A DNA stretch of 53,945 nt from contig NZ_CAKTTZ010000012.1 of assembly GCF_934617235.1 (NCBI RefSeq), positions 1 through 53,945 on the forward strand, given 5' to 3'. A program made the translations under genes and the position numbers. Under the pieces are notes generated by a model. That model had not been told where the DNA came from. It made no database searches and was given only the letters and a program-made list of their open reading frames with translations. The DNA comes from an uncultured Ellagibacter sp. Its GTDB lineage: Bacteria > Actinomycetota > Coriobacteriia > Coriobacteriales > Eggerthellaceae. Shown piece after piece: positions 34,458-45,023 of the stretch. Within the stretch, counting starts at the first letter, position 1; each line of letters opens with the position of its first letter.

Positions 34458-35230
34458 TACTGCATGACCGCCTTCACGAGCTGGATGAAGGAATCGCACT
34501 TCAGGCTTGCGCCGCCGATGAGTCCACCGTCGATATCGGGCTCGGCCACAAGCGCGTCGACATTGCCGGGGTTCATGGAGCCTCCGTAGAGGATGCGCAT
34601 GGCCTGAGCCGTTTCCTCGCCGAAGAGAACAGCGAGCTGCGCACGAATAGCCGCGCACACCTCTTCAGCCTGCTCGGGCGTCGCCGTGCGGCCGGTGCCG
34701 ATAGCCCAGATGGGCTCGTATGCCACGACGCACTTCGCGGCGTCTTCCGCATCAACACCCGCAAACGCGGCCTTCACCTGGGCACATACGTACTCATTCG
34801 TCGTACCCTCATCGCGGACGGCAAGCGACTCGCCCACACACACGATCGGCTTCAGGCGCCCAGCCACAAGCGCGCGCACCTTCTTGTTAACGTCCTCGTT
34901 CGTCTCGCCGAAAAGCCCGCGGCGCTCCGAATGGCCGACGATGCAGTACTCACAGCCGCACTCGCGGATCATGCGGACGGAGACTTCGCCAGTGTAAGCG
35001 CCCGCGTCCTCCCAGTAGACGTTTTGCGCGCCAACGAAGATCTTCGTCTTATCGAACTCGAGCACCGTCTTCACCGGCTTCAAGTCGATGAACGGCGGGC
35101 AGATGACGATGTCTACTTTGTCCCCCCAGTCCTTCCACCAGTTATTGGAGATTTCCTGGGTGAGCACGACCGCCTCACCGATGGCATTGTTCATCTTCCA
35201 GTTGCCGGCCATCATTGGTTTTCTTGCCAT
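34457..35230 (-). CDS. tpiA: Triosephosphate isomerase
   Basis: The 257-residue TIM barrel interconverts dihydroxyacetone phosphate and glyceraldehyde 3-phosphate. Seen are AGNWKMNN (catalytic Lys), CIVGHSERR (catalytic His), VVAYEPIWAIGTGRTA (catalytic Glu and flexible loop) and the phosphate-binding ILYGGSMNPGN. The ATG at 35230 has AAAGGACA upstream. Confidence 0.97.
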   Translation of the reverse strand: MARKPMMAGNWKMNNAIGEAVVLTQEISNNWWKDWGDKVDIVICPPFIDLKPVKTVLEFDKTKIFVGAQNVYWEDAGAYTGEVSVRMIRECGCEYCIVGHSERRGLFGETNEDVNKKVRALVAGRLKPIVCVGESLAVRDEGTTNEYVCAQVKAAFAGVDAEDAAKCVVAYEPIWAIGTGRTATPEQAEEVCAAIRAQLAVLFGEETAQAMRILYGGSMNPGNVDALVAEPDIDGGLIGGASLKCDSFIQLVKAVMQ

Positions 35231-35316
35231 GACTTGTCCTTTCCGCAGAAAAAGAACGGGGAGACGCAAGCGCACCTCGCACGCCTTGCCGCCTCCCCTC
35301 TTTGCATATCGGCAGT

Positions 35317-36501
<1,185 letters not shown>

Positions 36502-36564
36502 TGGTCTCCTATCAACAACAAAGAAACGGGCGGCAAGAAGCCGCCCGGTAATGCGTGATTCCGA

Positions 36565-37566
36565 TTACAGAAGAATCTTCACCAGGTCCTTCACGCGGTT
36601 CGAATAACCCCACTCGTTGTCGTACCAAGAAACGACCTTCACGAGGTTGGACTTGCCGCCCATGACCATGGTAAGCCCGCTGTCGAAAATCGAAGAGTGG
36701 TCGTTGCCCACGATGTCGATGGACACGATCGGGTCCTCGGTGTATTCCAGGATGCCCGCAAGCTCGCCTTCGGCAGCCTTCTTCATCGCGGCGTTGATTT
36801 CCTCGGCAGTGACCTCGCGATCGAGCTCGACGGTCAGGTCGACCATCGATCCGTCGGGAGTCGGGACGCGCGTGGCGAAGCCATCGAGCTTTCCCTTGAG
36901 CTCGGGAAGGACGAGGGCGACTGCGCGAGCGGCACCCGTCGTGGTCGGGATCATCGACATGGCTGCGGCGCGGGCGCGGCGCAGGTCCTTATGCGGAAGG
37001 TCGAGGATCTTCTGGTCGTTGGTGTAGGAATGGATGGTGTTCATGTAGCCGCGCTTGATGCCGAAGTTCTCCATGAGAACCTTCGCAACCGGCGCGAGGC
37101 AGTTGGTCGTGCAAGACGCGTTGGAGATAATGTTGTGCTTCTCGGCGTCGTATTCACCGTCGTTCACGCCCATGACGATGGTGGCGTCTTCGCCCTTCGC
37201 CGGACAGGTGATGACGACCTTCTTCGCGCCAGCCTTGATATGGGCGCTCGCGAGCTCACCGGTCTTGAAGATGCCCGTGGACTCCACGACAACCTCCACG
37301 CCCAGCTCGCCCCAGGGAAGATTGTTGGGGTCGCGCTCGGAAAGAACTTTCACGGCGTAGCCGTCGGCCACGAAGCCGTCTTCGGTGACCTCAACCGTGT
37401 CGAAGGCACGTCCATGAACGGAATCGTACTTGAGCAGATGCGCCATCGTGGGGATGTCGCCCAAGTCGTTCACGGCGACAACCTCGATCGCAGGATCTTT
37501 CACCATCGCGCGGAACGCCAGGCGCCCGATGCGACCGAAACCGTTGATGCCTACCTTGATTGCCAT
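36565..37566 (-). CDS. gap: Glyceraldehyde-3-phosphate dehydrogenase
   Basis: The 333-residue enzyme oxidises glyceraldehyde 3-phosphate. The Rossmann start is KVGINGFGRIGR, and the catalytic segment NASCTTNCLAPV has C152. D34 in VAVNDLGD occupies the position that usually dictates NAD rather than NADP. WYDNEWGYSNRV closes the C-terminus. The start at 37566 has AAAGGAGATTTGC upstream. It lies 102 bases after whiA with no visible terminator between them. Confidence 0.97.
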   Translation of the reverse strand: MAIKVGINGFGRIGRLAFRAMVKDPAIEVVAVNDLGDIPTMAHLLKYDSVHGRAFDTVEVTEDGFVADGYAVKVLSERDPNNLPWGELGVEVVVESTGIFKTGELASAHIKAGAKKVVITCPAKGEDATIVMGVNDGEYDAEKHNIISNASCTTNCLAPVAKVLMENFGIKRGYMNTIHSYTNDQKILDLPHKDLRRARAAAMSMIPTTTGAARAVALVLPELKGKLDGFATRVPTPDGSMVDLTVELDREVTAEEINAAMKKAAEGELAGILEYTEDPIVSIDIVGNDHSSIFDSGLTMVMGGKSNLVKVVSWYDNEWGYSNRVKDLVKILL

Positions 37567-37668
37567 GCAAATCTCCTTTCGAAGGATTACTTTCCTTGAC
37601 GCACAGAATCAGTCTAGCCTACCTTGCGCGGACGCGCGTCATTTTCGGGCGAATTGCCTGCGGAGCCG

Positions 37669-38610
37669 CTACCCTTTTCGGTTTGTGGCTTCGCTCGCGA
37701 GCTGCTCGATACGCCGAATGCGATGGTAGACCGCCGATTTCGAGAGCGGCGGGTTCGCGCGCTCGCCGAGCTCTTTGATGCTCGCATCGGGGAAGCTCAC
37801 GCGCAGGCGGATGAATTCCTGCAGCGCGGGCGGAAGGTTTTCCATGCCATGCGCTTCGAGCACGGTGCGGATGGCGAAGAGCTGGTCAACCGCAGCGGAA
37901 GACGACTTCGCCTGGTTCGCAATCTCGGCGTTCGTCATGCGATTCACGTCGTTGCGGACGCTTTTCACGACGCGTTCTTGCTCGAGGCGCAGCGCGCACT
38001 GATGCGCACCGACGAAAGCGAGGAACTCGAGGATCGCGTTTCCCGACTTCAGGTACACCATATATGAGCTGCGACGTTGCATGATGCGCGCCTTGATGCC
38101 CTTGTCGGCGAGCAGGGCCACAAGCCCCTCGGCGAGGGACTCGGACTCGACCGTGATCTCGAAATGGAAGTCGCCGCGCGGGTTCGCTATAAAGCCGCTG
38201 CCGAGAAACGCTCCGCGCACATAGGCGGCCGCACAGCACTGCTTCGCCACGATATCGGGGCGAATGCCGACTTCCAAGCCGCCCTCCTCGGTGATGACGC
38301 CCAAATCGAGCAGCGATTTCGACAGATGCGGCTGCGCGGGGACCTCGATCAGATAGTTCGGCGTCTTATGAAGCACGCTGCGGCGCACGGTAAGCTCGGT
38401 GCGCAGCTGGTAGATGCCGTGCAAAAGCTTGATCACAAGGCGCGCAACGCTCGGCACATCCGTGGCGATTTCCACGCGATAGCGCCCGGGACCGGAAACG
38501 AAGAGCGTCCCCTCGATGCGTACGAGCGCGGCGAGCGTCGCCTTGCCGCAGTGCGAGCATTCGGGCAAAACGCGCGCGAGCTCGTCTTTTACTTCCGCCG
38601 TGAACGACAT
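37669..38610 (-). CDS. whiA: WhiA-type DNA-binding regulator
   Basis: The 313-residue protein has an N-terminal degenerate LAGLIDADG fold (about 1-210), with AAYVRGAFLGSGFIANPR, and a C-terminal helix-turn-helix with NPPLSKSAVYHRIRRIEQLA. In Streptomyces WhiA controls sporulation and division genes; in non-sporulating Gram-positives it is linked to division and chromosome segregation. The ATG at 38610 lies 22 bases inside the end of yvcK. Confidence 0.94.
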   Translation of the reverse strand: MSFTAEVKDELARVLPECSHCGKATLAALVRIEGTLFVSGPGRYRVEIATDVPSVARLVIKLLHGIYQLRTELTVRRSVLHKTPNYLIEVPAQPHLSKSLLDLGVITEEGGLEVGIRPDIVAKQCCAAAYVRGAFLGSGFIANPRGDFHFEITVESESLAEGLVALLADKGIKARIMQRRSSYMVYLKSGNAILEFLAFVGAHQCALRLEQERVVKSVRNDVNRMTNAEIANQAKSSSAAVDQLFAIRTVLEAHGMENLPPALQEFIRLRVSFPDASIKELGERANPPLSKSAVYHRIRRIEQLASEATNRKG

Positions 38611-39683
38611 AGCTTGAGCACCCCCCAAAGCGCCTCTCGGAAAGCTGCCGGATCATGCCAGGTCGGACGCTTGTGGTCGACCAAATCGCGAACGATGACG
38701 CGCGGACCCTGCGCCTGGATCGCCATGACGTCCTCGTAAGTGACCGCAACGGGCTGGATGCCCGCGGACTCCTGGGGGCAAGGCAGCGCGGAGGCACAGC
38801 TTGCCTGCTCAGGCGCGAGCGGCTGGGACGAATGCACGAGCACGTAGTCGAGAAGGTCGCGCATACCGTGGTCGAGCAGCGCCTCGACGTGCTCGCGGGC
38901 ATTCAGGTGCAACGTCTCGCCCTGCACGTCGGCCAGCCCGCAGACGAACAGCGTGGCGCCCTTCGATTCGCGGATGGCATCGACGATACCCGGCACGAGC
39001 AGGTTCGGGATGATGGATGTGAAAAGCGAGCCCGGGCCTAACACGATCAAATCGGCGTTGCGAATGGCGTCAAGCGCGGGGGCATAGGGCTCGATTGCGC
39101 CCTGACCTCGAAGGATAACCCGCGAAAGCGCGATGTCGGAATGGCATGCGACCGCCTGCCCCTCAAGCAGTTCCCCGCCGCGCGTCTTCGCGGCAAGCGT
39201 GACGTGGGTAAGCGTCGAGGGATACACGTGGCCGCGCGCGTCGAGCATGCGCTCGCACACAGAGATTGCCTCGGGGAAGGAACCACACGCATCCTCGAGC
39301 GCAACCAACATGAGGTTCCCGAGCGAATGGTTGTTTGCGATGGGGAAACGGTACTTGAACGCGCGGGTGAGCGGGTCTTTCGGGTCTGCCGCCATCGCGA
39401 GGATGCATTTGCGCACGTCACCTGGCGGGGTCACGTCCGCCTCCTCGCGCAGAAGGCCGGTCGAGCCGCCATCGTCGGCCATTGCAACCACGGCGCTCGT
39501 CTCGACACCGAGCGAGAGCAGCGTGCGAATGGACACCGGCGCGCCCGTACCGCCGCCGATGACAACGGCGTGGAACTTGTCGCCACGCGGAACGCGAGCC
39601 GCGCGCGGCAAGGGCACATCGCACAGCGCCGCGAAGGCCGCGGTCGCCGACGGGTCCTGGATGAAGGGTCGCTTCTTTTTCAT
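38589..39683 (-). CDS. yvcK: YvcK/CofD-like gluconeogenesis factor
   Basis: The 364-residue protein has the family start AVVIGGGTGAPVSIRTLL, MADDGGSTGLLREE, PPGDVRKCI and NNHSLGNLMLVALED. Relatives bind UDP-GlcNAc and help control peptidoglycan precursor supply and growth on gluconeogenic carbon. An extra N-terminal stretch of about 35 residues precedes the core. It starts 6 bases after the rapZ stop. Confidence 0.92.
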   Translation of the reverse strand: MKKKRPFIQDPSATAAFAALCDVPLPRAARVPRGDKFHAVVIGGGTGAPVSIRTLLSLGVETSAVVAMADDGGSTGLLREEADVTPPGDVRKCILAMAADPKDPLTRAFKYRFPIANNHSLGNLMLVALEDACGSFPEAISVCERMLDARGHVYPSTLTHVTLAAKTRGGELLEGQAVACHSDIALSRVILRGQGAIEPYAPALDAIRNADLIVLGPGSLFTSIIPNLLVPGIVDAIRESKGATLFVCGLADVQGETLHLNAREHVEALLDHGMRDLLDYVLVHSSQPLAPEQASCASALPCPQESAGIQPVAVTYEDVMAIQAQGPRVIVRDLVDHKRPTWHDPAAFREALWGVLKLCRSRRK

Positions 39684-39689
39684 GGGCAG

Positions 39690-40676
39690 CTACTCCTGGG
39701 CGGCACGAGGCGCGAGCTTCAGGTCGCGATGCGCAACGGAAACGCGATAACCGTTCGATTTGAGGTAATCACCCGTCGACTCGGCAATGGCAACGCTTCG
39801 ATGCTGCCCGCCCGTGCAGCCGATGGCGATGGCGAGTTGCTGCTTCCCTTCGGCAACGTAGCCGGGCATGACGCAATCGAGCAGTGCGCGCCAACGCTTT
39901 ACGAACTCGATAGTCTCCTCGCGATACATGACAAAGTCACGCACCGGCGCGTCAAGCCCGGTGAGGAAGCGCAGGTCGGGGTCGTAGTAGGGGTTTGGGA
40001 GGAAGCGCACGTCCATGACGAGGTCGGCGTCTGTGGGGGCGCCGTGCTTGAACCCAAACGAGTACACCGTGACTGTCAGACCACGACGCTCGTTTCCGCG
40101 CGCGAAGATGGAGCGAATGGTCTCGCGCAGCTGTTGCGGGAGCATGTCGGTGGTGTCGACGACGTGGTGCGCCATCTCGCGCAGGTCGTAGAGCATCTGG
40201 CGTTCGCGCTCGATGCCCTGCGCGATGGTGGTGCCGTCGGTGCACAGCGGATGGCGGCGGCGGGAGGACTTATAGCGGGCAACAAGCCTGTCATCTGCGG
40301 CATCCAGGAACAGGATGCATACGTCGATACCTTCGTGCTCGAGCTTTTCGACCTCACCTTTCAAGTTGGGGAAGAAGTCGCGGTTGCGCGCATCGCACAC
40401 AACGGCAAGGCGGAGGCGGGCATCGGGCTGGCCGGGCATGCCGTTGAGCGCGAGCAGGTTCCCAATCAGGCTTGCCGGCAAGTTGTCGACACAGAAATAG
40501 CCCAGGTCCTCGAACACGTGCATCGCCTCGGTGCGCCCGGCACCGCTCATGCCCGTGACGATGACGATCTCGGGCATATCCTCAAGCGCAATGCCCTCTT
40601 TGTCGGAGGCCTTCCGGGCGACATCCTCGCAATCGCCCTCGGGCACCACCTCGCTGTACTCATGCCGTGTGTCCAT
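39690..40676 (-). CDS. rapZ: RapZ/YvcJ family nucleotide-binding protein
   Basis: The 328-residue protein has a P-loop (IVTGMSGAGRTEAMH) and Walker B-like region, then the C-terminal domain typical of RapZ with SFGFKHGAPTDADLVMDVRFLPNP and IGCTGGQHRSVAIAE. In E. coli RapZ steers RNase E to the GlmZ small RNA; in Gram-positives (YvcJ) it hydrolyses nucleotides and its role is less clear. The ATG at 40676 has GGAGG at 9 bases and overlaps the uvrC end by 17 bases. Confidence 0.93.
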   Translation of the reverse strand: MDTRHEYSEVVPEGDCEDVARKASDKEGIALEDMPEIVIVTGMSGAGRTEAMHVFEDLGYFCVDNLPASLIGNLLALNGMPGQPDARLRLAVVCDARNRDFFPNLKGEVEKLEHEGIDVCILFLDAADDRLVARYKSSRRRHPLCTDGTTIAQGIERERQMLYDLREMAHHVVDTTDMLPQQLRETIRSIFARGNERRGLTVTVYSFGFKHGAPTDADLVMDVRFLPNPYYDPDLRFLTGLDAPVRDFVMYREETIEFVKRWRALLDCVMPGYVAEGKQQLAIAIGCTGGQHRSVAIAESTGDYLKSNGYRVSVAHRDLKLAPRAAQE

Positions 40677-42654
40677 GATTTGCGACCTCCAATTCACCGC
40701 CAACGACCAGCTCATCTTTTCGATCACTATTATACTGCTCGATCACCTTGTAGAGCTCCTCGGCGACCTCGTCGGGCAACACGTGGGCCTCTTTGATTTC
40801 CGCCAAACTCGCCGCCTTCAGGTTCTTGAATGATTTGAAGTGCTTGAGCAGGGCTTTCTTGCGAACAGGCCCCAAGCCCGCGACCTCGTCCAAGATGCTT
40901 GCCGTCATGCCCTTGCCGCGAAGCTCGCGGTGGAAGGTGATCGCGAACCGATGCGCCTCGTCGCGCACCTGCTTCACCAGGTAGAGAGACGCCGATCCCG
41001 AGGGCAGAACGACCGGCCCGGTGTCCTGCCAGGGAACGAAGAGCTCCTCGTCGCGCTTCGCCAAGCCGCACAGGGCGATGTCGTCGATGCCCATCTGGTC
41101 GAACATCTCCATGACAGCCGAAAGCTGCGGCTTGCCGCCGTCGAGGATGATAAGGTCGGGCTTGCTGCCGAAGCGCTCGTCGACCATGCGCTCAGCGCAG
41201 TAGCGGCGACTCATCACCTCCTGCATCGAGAGGAAGTCGTTCGCCTCGTCGAGGGGCGTTTTAATCTTGAAGCGACGGTACTGGTTCTTGTCGGGCTTGC
41301 CAGCTGTGAACACGACCATCGACGCGACCGTATAGGACCCGTGGATCGTCGAGATGTCGAAGCACTCGATGCGCATCGGCGGCGCGTCGAGCGCAAGCGC
41401 GCTTTCGAGCTGCAGCAACGCGTCGTTCACGCGCTTGTCCTCGTAGTTCGTGCGCACCTTGTAACGCATGAGCGTGTGCTTCGCATTCGTCTCCGCCATG
41501 TCGACGAGCGCCGCCTTCTCCCCTTTCTGCGGCGCTGTGAAACGCACCTTCGCCCCGTGCGCACTCGCAAGCTTCTCGGTAAGCCACCCCCCCATCGACT
41601 CTTCGTCCTCGGGCAGCTCGCGCACGATGACCTCATGGGGAATGGAGGTGGTCGTGTCGTAGTAGCGCAGGAGGAAATTGTGGAGAAGGTCCTGGTCGGG
41701 GACATCGCGCCCGCGGTTCAAGACGAACTCGTTGGAGTTGATGATGCGCCCCTCGCGAATGATGAGAACATGCGCACCTGCAACCGTTTCCTCGCGGAAT
41801 ATGCCCACAACATCAGCGTTCAGGTTGTGTGCGGACACCGCATGCTGCTTGTCGGTAAGCGAGTTGATGGTGTCGATGCGCGCCTTGATTCGCCCAGCGC
41901 GCTCGAAATCGAGCTCGGCCGCCGCGTCGGCCATCTCGGAGGAAAGCTCCTCGAGGAATTCCCGATGCTGGCCTGAGAGGAACCGCTCGATGCGGCGCAC
42001 GTTTACGGCATACTCCTCGGGGGTAATGCGCCCGCAGCATGCGCCGGGGCCGAGGCCCACGTGGCAGTCAAAGCAAGGGCGCACGTCGGATTTCATCAGT
42101 GCGAGCGGGTCGCGCTCAAGGCGGCGCGAGAGGTTGCGCCAATCGGCGCACGACGTCGCGCACAAGGGCACGACGCGACGCGCGATGTCCACCATGCGGC
42201 GAGCTGCACGTGAATCAGTGTAGGGCCCGAAGTAGCGCGTGTCGGGCTTGTGCTTCTCGCGCGTGTACTTGATGGCAGGGAACACATCGCCTTTCGTGAG
42301 CGCGATGAACGGGTAGGACTTGTCGTCCTTGAAGTCGGCGTTGAAGAACGGAGCGTACTGGTTGATCAGGTTCTTCTCGAGGACAAGCGACTCGTGCTCG
42401 TTGTCGACGACGATGTACTCGAACGAGTCGATCTGGTCGACGAGCAGCGGAATCTTCGCGCGATCGTCCTGGAAGTTCACGTACTGGCGCATGCGGGCGC
42501 GCAGCTGCTTCGCCTTACCTACGTAGATGACCTGGCCGTCCTTGTCCTTCCAAAGGTACACGCCAGGCAGGGTCGGCACAGCGTCGAGCCCGCGCTTGAT
42601 GCGTGCAATCTTCTCGGCTTGGGTTTCTTTCACGTTCACTTCATCCATACCCAT
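40660..42654 (-). CDS. uvrC: Excinuclease ABC subunit C
   Basis: The 664-residue protein makes both incisions in nucleotide excision repair. The GIY-YIG domain (about 30-115) has GVYLWKDKDGQVIYVGKAK. A UVR motif with ELDFERAGRIKARIDTI, an RNase H-like domain with DLIILDGGKPQL, and a C-terminal helix-hairpin-helix (VAGLGPVRKKALLKHF) follow. The start is uncertain: ATGs at 42654, 42648 and 42696 are in frame and none has a good Shine-Dalgarno. Confidence 0.94.
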   Translation of the reverse strand: MGMDEVNVKETQAEKIARIKRGLDAVPTLPGVYLWKDKDGQVIYVGKAKQLRARMRQYVNFQDDRAKIPLLVDQIDSFEYIVVDNEHESLVLEKNLINQYAPFFNADFKDDKSYPFIALTKGDVFPAIKYTREKHKPDTRYFGPYTDSRAARRMVDIARRVVPLCATSCADWRNLSRRLERDPLALMKSDVRPCFDCHVGLGPGACCGRITPEEYAVNVRRIERFLSGQHREFLEELSSEMADAAAELDFERAGRIKARIDTINSLTDKQHAVSAHNLNADVVGIFREETVAGAHVLIIREGRIINSNEFVLNRGRDVPDQDLLHNFLLRYYDTTTSIPHEVIVRELPEDEESMGGWLTEKLASAHGAKVRFTAPQKGEKAALVDMAETNAKHTLMRYKVRTNYEDKRVNDALLQLESALALDAPPMRIECFDISTIHGSYTVASMVVFTAGKPDKNQYRRFKIKTPLDEANDFLSMQEVMSRRYCAERMVDERFGSKPDLIILDGGKPQLSAVMEMFDQMGIDDIALCGLAKRDEELFVPWQDTGPVVLPSGSASLYLVKQVRDEAHRFAITFHRELRGKGMTASILDEVAGLGPVRKKALLKHFKSFKNLKAASLAEIKEAHVLPDEVAEELYKVIEQYNSDRKDELVVGGELEVANHGHTA

Positions 42655-42718
42655 GAGTGTAGCAAATGAGCAAGAGGAATGGCCCCGCGTGTCCATTCGC
42701 TACACACTCAGCGTTTCC

Positions 42719-44935
42719 CTAGGCATCGGGCGCGTCGAGCTTCGCCCGAAGCGATATGGCTCGCGGCGTATCGAGCGAGTCGAAATGCACGATGTAGGCG
42801 CGCTTCACCTCGTCGAGGCTCTCGATAACGCCCCGCCCGAACACCTTATGGCGCACGCAATCGCCTGGCGAAAAGCGAGCGTCCGCCGCCATCCCCTCCA
42901 TCCACTTGTCGCTTGCAGCATATGCCGCCCGTGCGGAGGAAAGATCCTCGTCACTCGGCTTATTCGAGAACCGCAGAGCGCTCTGGTCGATGTCGAGCAG
43001 AAAGCGCGAAGGGTAGCGCGGCGAGCCCTCGTGCGAGAAACCTTCGGCCTCGGTAAGATAGAGCCCGTCCCGCGCTCGAGTCACCGCGACAAACGCGAGC
43101 CTGCGCTCCTCTTCCATCCCCTCGATCGTCTTCGTCTTGCGCGACGGGAGCACGCCTTCGGAAAGCGAGCACAAAAACACATGCGGGAATTCCAAACCCT
43201 TGGCAGCATGGATGGTCATCAGACGCACCTTGTCCCGAGCATCGTCAACCGCGTCAGCGTTGGTGAGCAGCGCCACATGGGAGAGATAATGCCCGAGCGT
43301 CACCTCCTCCCCGCAATTGTTCTCGAACTCGTAGATCGACTGCTTGAGCTCCGCCACGTTATCAAGCCGCTCCTGGCTTCCCTCCGTGCGAAGCGCCTGC
43401 TCATAGCCGCTTTCATTGATGAGAGCCGCAAGCACCTCCGACACCGGCCTGCCTTCAAACGATGCACGGAACTTGTGTACAAGCGCCACGAGCTGCTTCG
43501 CCTTGGTGCGCTTGAATATCTCATCGTCGACCGTCTGCTCGAGCGCCTGGAAAAGCGAGCACGCGTGCTCTTCCGCAAAATCCCTGAGAAACGCCATGCG
43601 TCGCTGGCCGAGATTGCGCTTGGGAACGTTTGCCACACGCGCGAAGGAAAGATCGTCCTGGTAGGCAATAAGCCGCAAGTAAGCAAGCGAGTCCTTAATT
43701 TCCTTGCGGCCGTAAAACGGCACACCCGAATACACCGCGTGTGGGACTTCGGCCTCAAGAAACGCTTCCTCCACCGGGCGCGATGCGTAATGCGCGCGGT
43801 AGAGCACCGCCATATCGCGGTAGGCGATACCCTCGGAATGGAGCGCGCGCACCCCTTCGGCAATCCACTTCGCCTCGTCATCGGCGGTTTTCGCATGATG
43901 CCACACCGTGGGCCCGTGCTGGCTGCGACGTGCCTGCAAATCCTTCGGGATGCGCTGGCGATTCTTCTCGATAAGCGAATTCGCCACCGCGATAACTTCG
44001 GGGGTCGAACGGTAGTTCTCGAGCATCATGATGGTGCGCGTGTCGGGGAACACTCGATCGAAATCAAGGAGAAAGCGCACGTCAGCGCCGCGCCAGGTGT
44101 AGATGGTCTGGTCTGGGTCGCCCACGACGAAGAGGTTCTTATGGTAGCCGGCAAGCACGCTCATGAGATTGTGCTGCAACTTATCGATGTCCTGAAACTC
44201 ATCGACCATCACGTATTCCAGCCGCTTCTGCCATTTCAGCCGAATGTCAGGGTGCTGCTCGAAGATGTAGAGCACGACGACAATAAGGTCGTTGTAGTCG
44301 AACCCGAAACACTTCTTCTCCTGATACAGATACCCGTAAAAAATGATGTCGCGCGCGTTGGTTGCCTGCTCGTACTTTTCGCGAAGCGTGGCGAGCGGCA
44401 TAGCGAGAAGGTCAAGGTAGTAATCAGGCCGATCCTTGAGCTTTATGATCTCGATCATGTCGCGCGCATCCCCGAACGTCATATCGCGCAGCGTAAGCCC
44501 CCGCTCATCGTAGATGATCTGCAGCATCTGGTCGATATCGGAGTTGTCGAGCACGAGAAAACTCTTCGGGTATTGAACGGCGTGCGAATCCTCTTGCAAC
44601 ACCGACACGCAGAATCCGTGGAAGGTGTTGATGAAACCCGTGTCGTTATCACCGGTGAGCGCGCGTATGCGGCGGCGCATCTCGTTAGCAGCCTTATTAG
44701 TGAAGGTAACGCACAGGATGTTCCCCGGCATGATGCCGAGGTCGTTCACCAGATACGCGAAGCGTTCTGTGAGGGCGCGCGTCTTGCCCGTTCCCGCGCC
44801 AGCGATGACGCGCACATAGCCCTCCGTTGTAGTGACAGCCTCGAGCTGCGCGGCATTAAGCGAAGGCACGCCATCAGTAAGAAGAGGCGCGCCTTCGGCA
44901 TGGGTGGAGGGCATATCTTGCATGATGTCATTCAT
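42719..44935 (-). CDS. UvrD/PcrA-family ATP-dependent DNA helicase
   Basis: The 738-residue superfamily 1A helicase shows motif I AGAGTGKTRALTERFAYL, Ia VTFTNKAANEMRRRI, II YVMVDEFQDID, III VVGDPDQTIYTWRGAD, IV ENYRSTPEVI, V IHAAKGLEFPHVFL and VI FVAVTRARDGLYL. It unwinds DNA in repair and replication-fork maintenance. A C-terminal Tudor-like stretch (FSPGDCVRHKVFGRGVIESL) resembles PcrA. It lies upstream of uvrC, consistent with excision repair. The start is uncertain; 44935 is used, with 44962 and 44971 (TTG) as alternatives. Confidence 0.93.
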   Translation of the reverse strand: MNDIMQDMPSTHAEGAPLLTDGVPSLNAAQLEAVTTTEGYVRVIAGAGTGKTRALTERFAYLVNDLGIMPGNILCVTFTNKAANEMRRRIRALTGDNDTGFINTFHGFCVSVLQEDSHAVQYPKSFLVLDNSDIDQMLQIIYDERGLTLRDMTFGDARDMIEIIKLKDRPDYYLDLLAMPLATLREKYEQATNARDIIFYGYLYQEKKCFGFDYNDLIVVVLYIFEQHPDIRLKWQKRLEYVMVDEFQDIDKLQHNLMSVLAGYHKNLFVVGDPDQTIYTWRGADVRFLLDFDRVFPDTRTIMMLENYRSTPEVIAVANSLIEKNRQRIPKDLQARRSQHGPTVWHHAKTADDEAKWIAEGVRALHSEGIAYRDMAVLYRAHYASRPVEEAFLEAEVPHAVYSGVPFYGRKEIKDSLAYLRLIAYQDDLSFARVANVPKRNLGQRRMAFLRDFAEEHACSLFQALEQTVDDEIFKRTKAKQLVALVHKFRASFEGRPVSEVLAALINESGYEQALRTEGSQERLDNVAELKQSIYEFENNCGEEVTLGHYLSHVALLTNADAVDDARDKVRLMTIHAAKGLEFPHVFLCSLSEGVLPSRKTKTIEGMEEERRLAFVAVTRARDGLYLTEAEGFSHEGSPRYPSRFLLDIDQSALRFSNKPSDEDLSSARAAYAASDKWMEGMAADARFSPGDCVRHKVFGRGVIESLDEVKRAYIVHFDSLDTPRAISLRAKLDAPDA

Positions 44936-45023
44936 ATCGCAAAGTTTATCAAATACGAACATATGTTCCAAGTACTATTTGAGAAAAATGAGGCCTTTCG
45001 ACCCAGAGGACGCGGGCTCGGCG

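Noticed and set aside
34458..34658. N-terminal extension of gpmI by 67 residues
   Set aside because: It reads through tpiA out of frame, is Arg-rich, and lacks family similarity; the ATG at 34457 fits the family start.
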